The position numbers and the translations under genes were made by a program. From an alpha proteobacterium 3107 (lineage in GTDB: Bacteria; Pseudomonadota; Alphaproteobacteria; Rhodobacterales; Rhodobacteraceae), in assembly GCA_001483205.1 (NCBI GenBank), contig JPPB01000064.1, positions 1-25,669 on the forward strand: DNA of 25,669 bases. Direction: 5' to 3'. This document shows positions 19,878 through 25,669 of this stretch, one piece after another. Numbering within the stretch: position 1 is the stretch's first letter; each line of letters begins with the position of its first letter. The notes under the pieces are model-generated. The model saw only the letters and a program-made list of their open reading frames with translations, was not told the DNA's origin and made no database searches.

Positions 19878-22205
19878 ATGAGCAGTTTAGAAACAGTCCC
19901 CCCCAAACCCGACACCGGGCCGAAACTCAGCCAACTGGCAATGGCGGCCCGGCCTGCGCCATATCTCGACACCCTGAACCCGGCGCAGCGCACAGGTGTC
20001 GAAACCCTGAACGGCCCCGTCCTGATGCTGGCAGGCGCGGGCACCGGCAAGACCCGTGCGCTGACCGCCCGCATTGCGCATCTTCTCAACACCGGGCAAG
20101 CGCGGCCCAATGAAATTCTCGCCGTCACCTTCACCAACAAGGCGGCGCGGGAAATGAAGGATCGCGTCGGGGCGCTTTTGGGTCATGCGGTAGAGGGAAT
20201 GCCGTGGCTGGGCACATTTCATGCGATTGGCCTGAAGCTCCTGCGCCGTCACGCGGAACTGGCCGGGCTGAAACCCAATTTCACCATTCTGGATACGGAT
20301 GATCAGGTCAGACTGGCCAAGCAGCTTATTCAGGCGGCGAATATTGATGACAAACGCTGGCCCGCCCGTCAGCTTGCGGCCATCATCGACGCCTGGAAAA
20401 ACCGTGCCTGGACGCCGGAGACCCTGCCGGAGGGCGAGGCCGCCGCCTTTGGCGGCAAGGGACCGGCCCTTTATGCGGAATACCAGAACCGCCTGCGGGT
20501 TCTGAACGCGGTGGATTTCGGCGATCTGCTGCTGCATGTGGTGACGCTGTTTCAGAAAAACCCCGATGTGCTGGGGAAATATCAGCACTGGTTCCGCTAT
20601 ATTCTGGTGGATGAATATCAGGACACCAATGTGGTTCAGTATCTTTGGCTGCGCCTGTTGGCCCGCGGGCACGGGAACATCTGCTGCGTGGGCGATGATG
20701 ATCAGTCGATCTATGGCTGGCGGGGGGCCGAGGTGGGCAATATCCTGCGGTTCGAGCGGGATTTTCCCGGCGCGCATGTGGTGCGGCTGGAACAGAACTA
20801 CCGTTCCACCCCCCATATCCTTGCCGCCGCAAGCGCGGTGATTGCGGGCAATGCGGAGCGATTGGGCAAGACGCTGTGGACCGATCTTGAGGAGGGCGAA
20901 AAGGTCCGCCTGATCGGTCATTGGGACGGCGAGGAAGAAGCGCGCTGGATCGGCGAAGAGGCCGAGGCGATGCAGCGCGGCACCCGCTCTATGGCCCCGA
21001 TGAGCCTTGATGACATGGCGATTCTGGTGCGCGCGTCCCATCAGATGCGCGCCTTTGAGGAACGGTTTCTGACCATCGGTCTGCCGTATCGGGTGATCGG
21101 GGGGCCGCGCTTTTACGAACGGGCGGAAATCCGGGACGCCATGGCGTATTTCCGGGTGGTGGTCAGCCCCGATGATGATCTGGCGTTCGAGCGGATTATC
21201 AACGTGCCCCGGCGTGGGGTGGGGGAAAAGGCGCTTCAGACGATCCGGCGGGCCGCGCGTGATCCGGGCGCGCCGCTTACCGGGGGGGTGCGGGCGCTTC
21301 TGGCGGCGGGCGGGATCGGCGGTAAGGCCGGGACCGGGCTGTCCCGGCTGATTGTGCAGATTGACCTGTGGGCGGGGTTGGCGCGGTCAAAGGATCAGTG
21401 CCATGTCGAGCTTGCCGAGCGCATTCTTGAGGAGTCCGGCTATACCGACATGTGGCAGAACCGCAAAACCCCGGACGCACCGGGGCGGCTGGAAAACCTC
21501 AAGGAGCTGATTGAGGCGCTGGGGGAGTTCGACAATCTGCAAGGCTTTCTGGAGCATGTGGCGCTGATCATGGACAATGATGCGGGCGGCGAGGGTGAGA
21601 AGATCACCATTATGACCCTTCATGCCGCCAAGGGGCTGGAATATCCGGCAATCTTTCTGCCCGGCTGGGAGGACGGGCTGTTTCCCTCTCAGCGGTCGAT
21701 GGACGAAAACGGCCTGAAAGGGTTGGAGGAAGAGCGCCGCCTGGCCTATGTCGGCATCACCCGCGCCGAAGCGCTCTGCACGGTCTCTTTCGCCGCCAAT
21801 CGCCGGGTTTACGGCAAGTGGCAGTCCGCCATGCCGTCACGTTTCATCGACGAATTGCCGCCTGATCATGTGGAGGTGCTGACGCCGCCGGGTCTCTATG
21901 GCGGCGGGGGCGGCGGGGCAGGTGCGGGCGCGCGGATGCAGGACCGGGCGGCCCGGGCCGATGCCTATGCCTCTCCGGGCTGGCAGCGGATGCAGGCGGC
22001 CCGCGCGCCTGACCCTGCGGTGCGCCCGGTGGTGATCGACGCCCGTGCCGAGCCGGTTTATGGCAGGGGCGACCGGGTGTTCCATGACAAGTTCGGCTAT
22101 GGGGTTGTGACCGGGGCAGAGGGCGACAGGCTGGATATAGCGTTCGACAAGGCCGGGGCGAAGAAGGTCGTGGCGCAGTTCGTCAGGGCCGCCCAAGGGG
22201 ATTGA
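19878..22205 (+). CDS. uvrD: UvrD/PcrA-type superfamily 1 DNA helicase
   Basis: The protein has 775 residues. It is a 3'-5' helicase acting in nucleotide excision and mismatch repair and in clearing proteins from DNA. Motifs are the Q-motif region LNPAQRTGVE (33-42), Walker A AGAGTGKTR (52-60), TFTNKAAREM (84-93), DEYQDT (245-250), GDDDQSIYGWRGA (272-284), QNYRS (306-310), TLHAAKGLEYPAIFLPGWEDG and ERRLAYVGITRA. A glycine-rich linker and a C-terminal tudor-like domain (GDRVFHDKFGYGVVTG), as in PcrA/UvrD, complete it. No ribosome-binding sequence precedes the ATG; the next in-frame ATG (19941) has none either. It is divergent from pyc and lies 53 bp upstream of gatC. Confidence 0.95.
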   Translation: MSSLETVPPKPDTGPKLSQLAMAARPAPYLDTLNPAQRTGVETLNGPVLMLAGAGTGKTRALTARIAHLLNTGQARPNEILAVTFTNKAAREMKDRVGALLGHAVEGMPWLGTFHAIGLKLLRRHAELAGLKPNFTILDTDDQVRLAKQLIQAANIDDKRWPARQLAAIIDAWKNRAWTPETLPEGEAAAFGGKGPALYAEYQNRLRVLNAVDFGDLLLHVVTLFQKNPDVLGKYQHWFRYILVDEYQDTNVVQYLWLRLLARGHGNICCVGDDDQSIYGWRGAEVGNILRFERDFPGAHVVRLEQNYRSTPHILAAASAVIAGNAERLGKTLWTDLEEGEKVRLIGHWDGEEEARWIGEEAEAMQRGTRSMAPMSLDDMAILVRASHQMRAFEERFLTIGLPYRVIGGPRFYERAEIRDAMAYFRVVVSPDDDLAFERIINVPRRGVGEKALQTIRRAARDPGAPLTGGVRALLAAGGIGGKAGTGLSRLIVQIDLWAGLARSKDQCHVELAERILEESGYTDMWQNRKTPDAPGRLENLKELIEALGEFDNLQGFLEHVALIMDNDAGGEGEKITIMTLHAAKGLEYPAIFLPGWEDGLFPSQRSMDENGLKGLEEERRLAYVGITRAEALCTVSFAANRRVYGKWQSAMPSRFIDELPPDHVEVLTPPGLYGGGGGGAGAGARMQDRAARADAYASPGWQRMQAARAPDPAVRPVVIDARAEPVYGRGDRVFHDKFGYGVVTGAEGDRLDIAFDKAGAKKVVAQFVRAAQGD

Positions 22206-22258
22206 AGCCCCCCGTCCGGGGCGCTAAAGGCTGAGCCGGTCAAAAGACGGAGCAACCC

Positions 22259-22546
22259 ATGCCGATCAACCAGGACACCGTGCGGCGCGTGGCCCATCTG
22301 GCCCGTATCCGGGTGGACGAAGACGCCCTGCCAGCACTGGCCGGGGATTTCAACGCCATTCTGGGGTTCATCGATGAGCTCAAAGAGGTGGATATTGAGG
22401 GCGTGGAGCCGATGGTCTCGGTCACCCCGATGCGCCTGAAGCGCCGCGCCGATCAGGTGACTGACGGCGACCGGCGTGAACAGGTTCTGGCCAACGCCCC
22501 CGACGCCCGCGAAGGCTTTTTCGTGGTCCCGAAGGTGGTGGAGTGA
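22259..22546 (+). CDS. gatC: Asp-tRNA(Asn)/Glu-tRNA(Gln) amidotransferase subunit C
   Basis: This 95-residue protein has the full GatC length and pattern: [17 protein letters not shown] at the start, [22 protein letters not shown] in the middle and the C-terminal [14 protein letters not shown] that packs on GatA. GatC is the small scaffold of the GatCAB complex, which converts misacylated Glu-tRNA(Gln) or Asp-tRNA(Asn) to the correct form. GGAG lies 6 bases before the ATG. Its TGA overlaps the gatA ATG by one base, so the two are coupled. gatB is not in the window. Confidence 0.96.
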   Translation: MPINQDTVRRVAHLARIRVDEDALPALAGDFNAILGFIDELKEVDIEGVEPMVSVTPMRLKRRADQVTDGDRREQVLANAPDAREGFFVVPKVVE

Positions 22547-24033
22547 TGGCTGAGGCGAACCGACTGACCATCGCCGATGCCCGCGACCGGCTCAGGGCAC
22601 GGGACATCAGCGCGGTCGAGCTGACCGAAACCTGCCTGAACGCAATCGGGGACGCGGGCGCGCTGGGGGCATTTGTCCATCAAACGCCCGAGATCGCCCT
22701 TGAACAGGCAAAAGCCGCCGACGCGCGCCTTGCCGGGGGCGACGCGCCCGCCATGTGCGGCATCCCGCTGGGCGTCAAGGATTTGTTCTGCACCCGTGGC
22801 GTGCCCTCTCAGGCGGCAAGCCGCATTCTGGAAGGCTTTCGCCCGGACTACGAATCGACCGTAACCCGAAACCTGTGGGATGCGGGCGCGGTGATGCTGG
22901 GCAAGCTGAACATGGACGAGTTCGCCATGGGGTCGTCAAACGAGACCTCATGCTACGGCCCTGCGGTCAATCCGTGGCGGCGGGCAGGCGACGAAACCGG
23001 GCTGACGCCGGGCGGTTCCTCGGGCGGTTCCGCCGCCGCCGTTGCCGCCGACCTCTGCCTTGGTGCAACCGGGACCGATACCGGCGGCTCGATCCGCCAG
23101 CCCGCGGCCTTTACCGGCATCACCGGGATCAAACCCACCTACGGGCGGTGTTCGCGCTGGGGCATCGTGGCGTTTGCGTCCTCGCTTGATCAGGCGGGTG
23201 CGCTGACCAAATCCGTGCGCGACGCGGCGATCATGCTGGAGGCCATGTGCGGGCATGACCCGAAGGATTCGACCTCTGCCGATCTGCCTGTCCCGTGTTT
23301 CGAGGCGGCGCTCGACGGCGACATCCGCGGCAGGAAAATCGGCATTCCCCGGCAATACCGCATGGACGGGATGCCCGAAGAGATCGAACGGCTCTGGGCT
23401 ACGGGGGCGGAAATGATGCGCGACGCGGGCGCAAAGGTCGTCGATATATCCCTGCCCCATACCGGATACGCACTGCCCGCCTATTACGTGATTGCCCCTG
23501 CCGAGGCGTCCGCCAACCTCGCGCGGTATGACGGTGTGCGCTATGGCCACCGGGCGGCGCTGGCCGAGGGCGAGGGCATCGGCGACCTTTACGAGAAGAC
23601 CCGCGCCGAGGGATTCGGGCCGGAAGTCAGACGCCGGGTGATGATCGGGGCCTATGTGCTGTCGGCGGGGTTCTATGACGCCTATTACAACCGCGCGCGC
23701 AAGGTGAGGGCGCTGATTGCCAGGGATTTTGAGGCCGCCTTTGCCGATGGGGTCGAGGCGATCCTGACCCCGACAACCCCGTCCGCCGCCTTTGGGTTGG
23801 GAGAGATGCAGAACGCCGATCCTGTGCGCATGTATCTGAATGACGTGTTCACGGTGACGGTCAATCTGGCCGGGCTGCCCGCGGTTTCGGTTCCGGCGGG
23901 TCTTGACGGGGCGGGGTTGCCGCTGGGGCTGCAACTGATTGGCCGCCCCTGGAACGAAGGCGCGTTGCTGAATGCGGCCCATGTTCTGGAAAAGGCAACG
24001 GGATTTGTTTCCAAACCGGCCAGATGGTGGTAG
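22546..24033 (+). CDS. gatA: Asp-tRNA(Asn)/Glu-tRNA(Gln) amidotransferase subunit A
   Basis: The protein has 495 residues from the ATG at 22546; a GTG one codon earlier is less likely. The amidase-signature catalytic triad is intact: K78 (GVKDLF), cis-Ser S158 (TPGGSSGGS) and nucleophile S182 ([10 protein letters not shown]), with the usual 24-residue spacing between the serines. It releases ammonia from glutamine or asparagine for the transamidation. The C-terminus [10 protein letters not shown] is typical of Rhodobacterales GatA. The last 34 bases are repeated nearly unchanged 355 bp downstream. Confidence 0.97.
   Translation: MAEANRLTIADARDRLRARDISAVELTETCLNAIGDAGALGAFVHQTPEIALEQAKAADARLAGGDAPAMCGIPLGVKDLFCTRGVPSQAASRILEGFRPDYESTVTRNLWDAGAVMLGKLNMDEFAMGSSNETSCYGPAVNPWRRAGDETGLTPGGSSGGSAAAVAADLCLGATGTDTGGSIRQPAAFTGITGIKPTYGRCSRWGIVAFASSLDQAGALTKSVRDAAIMLEAMCGHDPKDSTSADLPVPCFEAALDGDIRGRKIGIPRQYRMDGMPEEIERLWATGAEMMRDAGAKVVDISLPHTGYALPAYYVIAPAEASANLARYDGVRYGHRAALAEGEGIGDLYEKTRAEGFGPEVRRRVMIGAYVLSAGFYDAYYNRARKVRALIARDFEAAFADGVEAILTPTTPSAAFGLGEMQNADPVRMYLNDVFTVTVNLAGLPAVSVPAGLDGAGLPLGLQLIGRPWNEGALLNAAHVLEKATGFVSKPARWW
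23999..24032 (+). repeat. 34-bp direct repeat, copy 1 (gatA 3' end)
   Basis: This segment encodes the last residues of GatA and matches 24354-24387 at 32 of 34 positions. It contains TTGTTT, then 17 bases, then TGGTAG, a weak promoter-like arrangement. It also contains TTTG-N4-CAAA arms. In both copies the distance from the stop-codon position to the ATGCGG start of the following lipoprotein gene is 39 bases. Confidence 0.85.
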
Positions 24034-24069
24034 GGTGCGTGTCACACAAACAATGGTGATGAACAGATG

Positions 24070-24264
24070 ATGCGGTATATGGTTCTGATGATGGTGGCGT
24101 CTCTTGCCGTTGCGGGGTGCGCTTATGAAAGCGGCCAGGGCGAATCGGTTGTGGGGTCCGGCGATTACGAAGACGGCTTGAGGGATCAGGCGGCGCGTGA
24201 AGCGGTGCAGCGCATCCCGGAAAAAACGACCGTCGGCCATACAGGGCACACAGGCGGAATATAG
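24070..24264 (+). CDS. Short lipoprotein, truncated paralogue of the next gene
   Basis: The protein has 64 residues. It has a lipoprotein signal with lipobox AVAGC, acylated Cys C17, and a short charged chain. It aligns without gaps to the first 55 residues of the lipoprotein at 24425, with 30 identities (including QGE, QAAR, AVQR), then ends in a short unrelated HTGHTGGI tail. The ATG at 24070 is chosen over the one at 24067 because it aligns with the paralogue's start. The Shine-Dalgarno site is weak. It may be an N-terminal fragment left by duplication or a functional small lipoprotein; no function is known. Confidence 0.65.
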   Translation: MRYMVLMMVASLAVAGCAYESGQGESVVGSGDYEDGLRDQAAREAVQRIPEKTTVGHTGHTGGI

Positions 24265-24284
24265 TCCTGAGCCTGCGAAGTGGT

Positions 24285-24337
24285 GGGGCGGGCTGGTCTT
24301 GGGACTGGCCCGGCTCGGAAATCATGCAGAGGTCTTT
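24285..24337 (-). repeat. Dispersed repeat, copy C (inverted)
   Basis: Read on the minus strand from 24337, the copy begins AAAGACCTCTGCATGATTTC and passes through GGGCCAGTCC to CAGCCCGCCC. That is similar in order to copy A (GCCAGTGGCC, CCGTCCGCCC). The flanking GCAGA and TCTGC make a small perfect stem around AAGACC. The first 14 bases are exact; the rest is approximate, so the far boundary is uncertain. Confidence 0.5.
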
Positions 24338-24353
24338 CTGCCGGAACAGGCGG

Positions 24354-24387
24354 CGGGATTTGTTTTCAAACCGGCCCGATGGTGGTA
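24354..24387 (+). pseudogene. Remnant of gatA 3' end (34-bp direct repeat, copy 2)
   Basis: The segment still encodes GFVFKPARWW and a stop (TAA at 24386), like the real GatA end [10 protein letters not shown], but no gatA precedes it. It is 32/34 identical to 23999-24032, and the two stops are exactly 355 bases apart. Upstream the match to gatA is lost and replaced by dispersed repeat C. It marks an old tandem duplication of the gatA end plus the start of a lipoprotein gene. The TTGTTT-17-TGGTAA arrangement could serve as promoter for the second lipoprotein. Confidence 0.75.
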
Positions 24388-24424
24388 ACATCCCGCGAAT
24401 GAAGGAATGAGGGTGGGCAGTGTA

Positions 24425-25204
24425 ATGCGGTCTGTGGTCTTGGTGATTGTGTCTTCTTTGGTCCTTGCGGCCTGTGTCCCCCAGGGACAGCAGGGCGAAA
24501 CCGGTGTCGGGTTCGGCAACTACAAGGACTATCTGAAAGAGCAGGCGGCCCGCAAGGCCGTGCAGCGTGGCCCGGAACGGACGATCGTGCCGCCTGTCAC
24601 GCGCGCCCCCGACAGCGGGGAAACAACGACAACGACGGTGGCGCGGGCCGAGGCTGCACCCGCCCCGGTTCCGCAGCCGCCTGCCCCGGCCCCAACGCCG
24701 GTCGCGCAATCGCCCGCCCCGGTTGCGGCGGAAGAGCAAACCGCCGGGCAAACCACCGAACAGCCAGCCGAACAACCCGCCGAACAGCGGCTTGCGCGCT
24801 CTGCCATCTCTGACGAGCAGGACTTCGAGGCAGTCTCGGGCCGGGAAACCATCGAAAGCGACGCCGAGCGCATCGCCGCCAGCCGTCAGCGCTATCAGGT
24901 GATCGAGCCGGGCGCGTTGCCGGAACGCCCCGGTGATATGGGGCCGAACGTGGTGGATTACGCGCTGGCCACCAGCCACCCGGTCGGACAAAAAATCTGG
25001 CGGCGGATCACCATCCTGTCAGCGAACAGGTTCAACCGCAACTGCGCCGGATACGCATCGTCCGACCACGCCCAGCAGGATTTTCTGGCCAGAGGCGGGC
25101 CGAAATGGGACAGGCTGGGCCTTGATCCCGATGGCGACGGCTATGCGTGTTACTGGGATCCGGCCCCGTTCCGGGCGGCGTTGTGGGCAAATTCCGGCAA
25201 CTAG
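24425..25204 (+). CDS. Lipoprotein with Pro/Ala-rich linker and C-terminal Excalibur-like calcium-binding domain
   Basis: The protein has 259 residues from the ATG at 24425, preceded by AGGGTGGG; an upstream ATG at 24407 has its AAGGA directly abutting and is unlikely. The lipobox is VLAAC with C17. Residues 70-125 form a low-complexity Pro/Ala/Glu/Gln linker (PAPAPTP, EQPAEQPAEQ). The C-terminal part (about 205-245) carries NCAGYASSDHAQQDFL and LDPDGDGYACYW. This is an Excalibur-type pattern with C207 and C242 and an Asp-rich loop (D234, D236, D238). That fold is found at the ends of secreted nucleases and cell-envelope proteins and is thought to bind calcium. The linker suggests an anchor reaching across the periplasm. 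The stop abuts the amidase start. Confidence 0.85.
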   Translation: MRSVVLVIVSSLVLAACVPQGQQGETGVGFGNYKDYLKEQAARKAVQRGPERTIVPPVTRAPDSGETTTTTVARAEAAPAPVPQPPAPAPTPVAQSPAPVAAEEQTAGQTTEQPAEQPAEQRLARSAISDEQDFEAVSGRETIESDAERIAASRQRYQVIEPGALPERPGDMGPNVVDYALATSHPVGQKIWRRITILSANRFNRNCAGYASSDHAQQDFLARGGPKWDRLGLDPDGDGYACYWDPAPFRAALWANSGN

Positions 25205-25669
25205 GTGGTGGACCGGCCTGACCTGACCGACTGTCCGTCACCGAATTTCGGTGATCGGCGGGGTGGTGCGCGCCCGGACCTGATCGTGCTGCACTACACG
25301 GCGATGGACAGTGTGCAGGCGGCTCTGGACCGCCTGTGTGACCGGCGCGCCGGGGTGTCCGCGCATTATCTGATCTCTGAGACCGGGTTGATTTACCGGC
25401 TGGTTGCCGAGGACAAGCGCGCCTGGCACGCGGGCGCGGGCGCATGGGGCGCGGTCGGAGACGTTAATTCGCGCTCAATCGGCATTGAGCTTGCCAATCC
25501 CGGCGATGCGCCGTTCCCGGAGCCGCAGATGGCGGCGCTTGAGTGGCTTTTGGCTGATGTGATGGGGCGGTGCGCCATTTTGCCGGAGCGCGTGATCGGT
25601 CATTCCGACATGGCACCGGGGCGCAAACGTGATCCGGGGCCGAGATTCGGCTGGCGGCGGCTGGCGGCG
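25205..25669 (+). CDS. AmpD-type N-acetylmuramoyl-L-alanine amidase, partial (3' end outside window)
   Basis: The frame is open from a GTG directly after the preceding stop to the window edge, giving 155 residues. Amidase_2 family marks are present: LIVLHYTA with H30, VSAHYLIS, SIGIELANPG with E95, and VIGHSDMAPGRKRDPG with H133 and D143. H30, H133 and D143 are the expected zinc ligands. There is no signal peptide, so it should act in the cytoplasm on anhydro-muropeptides in cell-wall recycling, as AmpD does. The start may be GTG 25205 or GTG 25208; no Shine-Dalgarno site is visible. Translation is probably coupled to the lipoprotein gene with zero spacing. Confidence 0.92.
   Translation, partial: MVDRPDLTDCPSPNFGDRRGGARPDLIVLHYTAMDSVQAALDRLCDRRAGVSAHYLISETGLIYRLVAEDKRAWHAGAGAWGAVGDVNSRSIGIELANPGDAPFPEPQMAALEWLLADVMGRCAILPERVIGHSDMAPGRKRDPGPRFGWRRLAA

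Noticed and set aside
22207..22222. GCCCC/GGGGC hairpin after uvrD as terminator
   Set aside because: Five-bp stem with no T-run before gatC; too weak to call.
22948..24249. 433-codon minus-strand frame opposite gatA and the short lipoprotein
   Set aside because: Antisense to gatA with intact catalytic triad; Arg/His/Gly-rich composition typical of GC-skewed shadows.
24197..24388. Possible small gene ending in AGFVFKPARWW
   Set aside because: Its end is the duplicated gatA tail and its beginning overlaps the first lipoprotein; better explained as a remnant. An in-frame EPAKWW at about 24274-24291 looks like a further copy but is too short to support one.

Overview
The window looks like chromosomal DNA of a GC-rich alphaproteobacterium, most likely the Rhodobacterales (Roseobacter/Paracoccaceae group). 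The grounds are the sequence style of SoxA/SoxG, LigA-RecG, a 1146-residue pyruvate carboxylase and GatCA, together with the strong Shine-Dalgarno sites and the GTG/TTG starts. No database search was possible, so all identities rest on recognised motifs and family knowledge.

Layout. Positions 1-1835 (+) hold the 3' end of a heterotetrameric sarcosine oxidase operon (soxA C-terminal part, soxG), followed by a small secreted protein of unknown function (1925-2335). Facing it on the minus strand is the DNA repair pair ligA-recG (6621 to 2405, 4-base overlap). Positions 14033 to 6736 (minus) form a compact six-gene carbohydrate/compatible-solute uptake operon: LacI regulator, periplasmic binding protein, two permeases, a cytoplasmic GH63/MGH1-like glycosidase and an ABC ATPase. 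Four of the five junctions are ATGA overlaps or a 3-base gap; the exception carries a strong hairpin. A 14-bp palindromic operator lies upstream of lacI. Next come a tRNA-Gly(GCC) gene and a lone DNA methyltransferase fused to an HNH nuclease (14388-15776, minus), which looks imported. Pyruvate carboxylase follows (15933-19373, minus).

A 504-bp gap (19374-19877) separates pyc from a divergent uvrD/pcrA helicase. It holds a candidate pyc promoter with a PhaR-like site in its spacer, a leader hairpin, and an unusual block of hairpins and inverted repeats made of two head-to-head copies of a dispersed repeat. Downstream are gatC-gatA, two paralogous lipoprotein genes made by an old 355-bp tandem duplication that also copied the gatA 3' end, and a partial AmpD-type amidase running off the right edge.

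Functional links. The operon should import an alpha-linked sugar or sugar-glycerate/glycerol osmolyte intact and hydrolyse it in the cytoplasm under LacI control. Its most novel parts are a DUF11-like domain inserted in the first periplasmic loop of one permease and a four-helix N-terminal extension on the other. Other points of interest are the methyltransferase-HNH fusion, the dispersed repeat family, and the unexpectedly conserved 34-bp copy of the gatA 3' end in front of the second lipoprotein gene.
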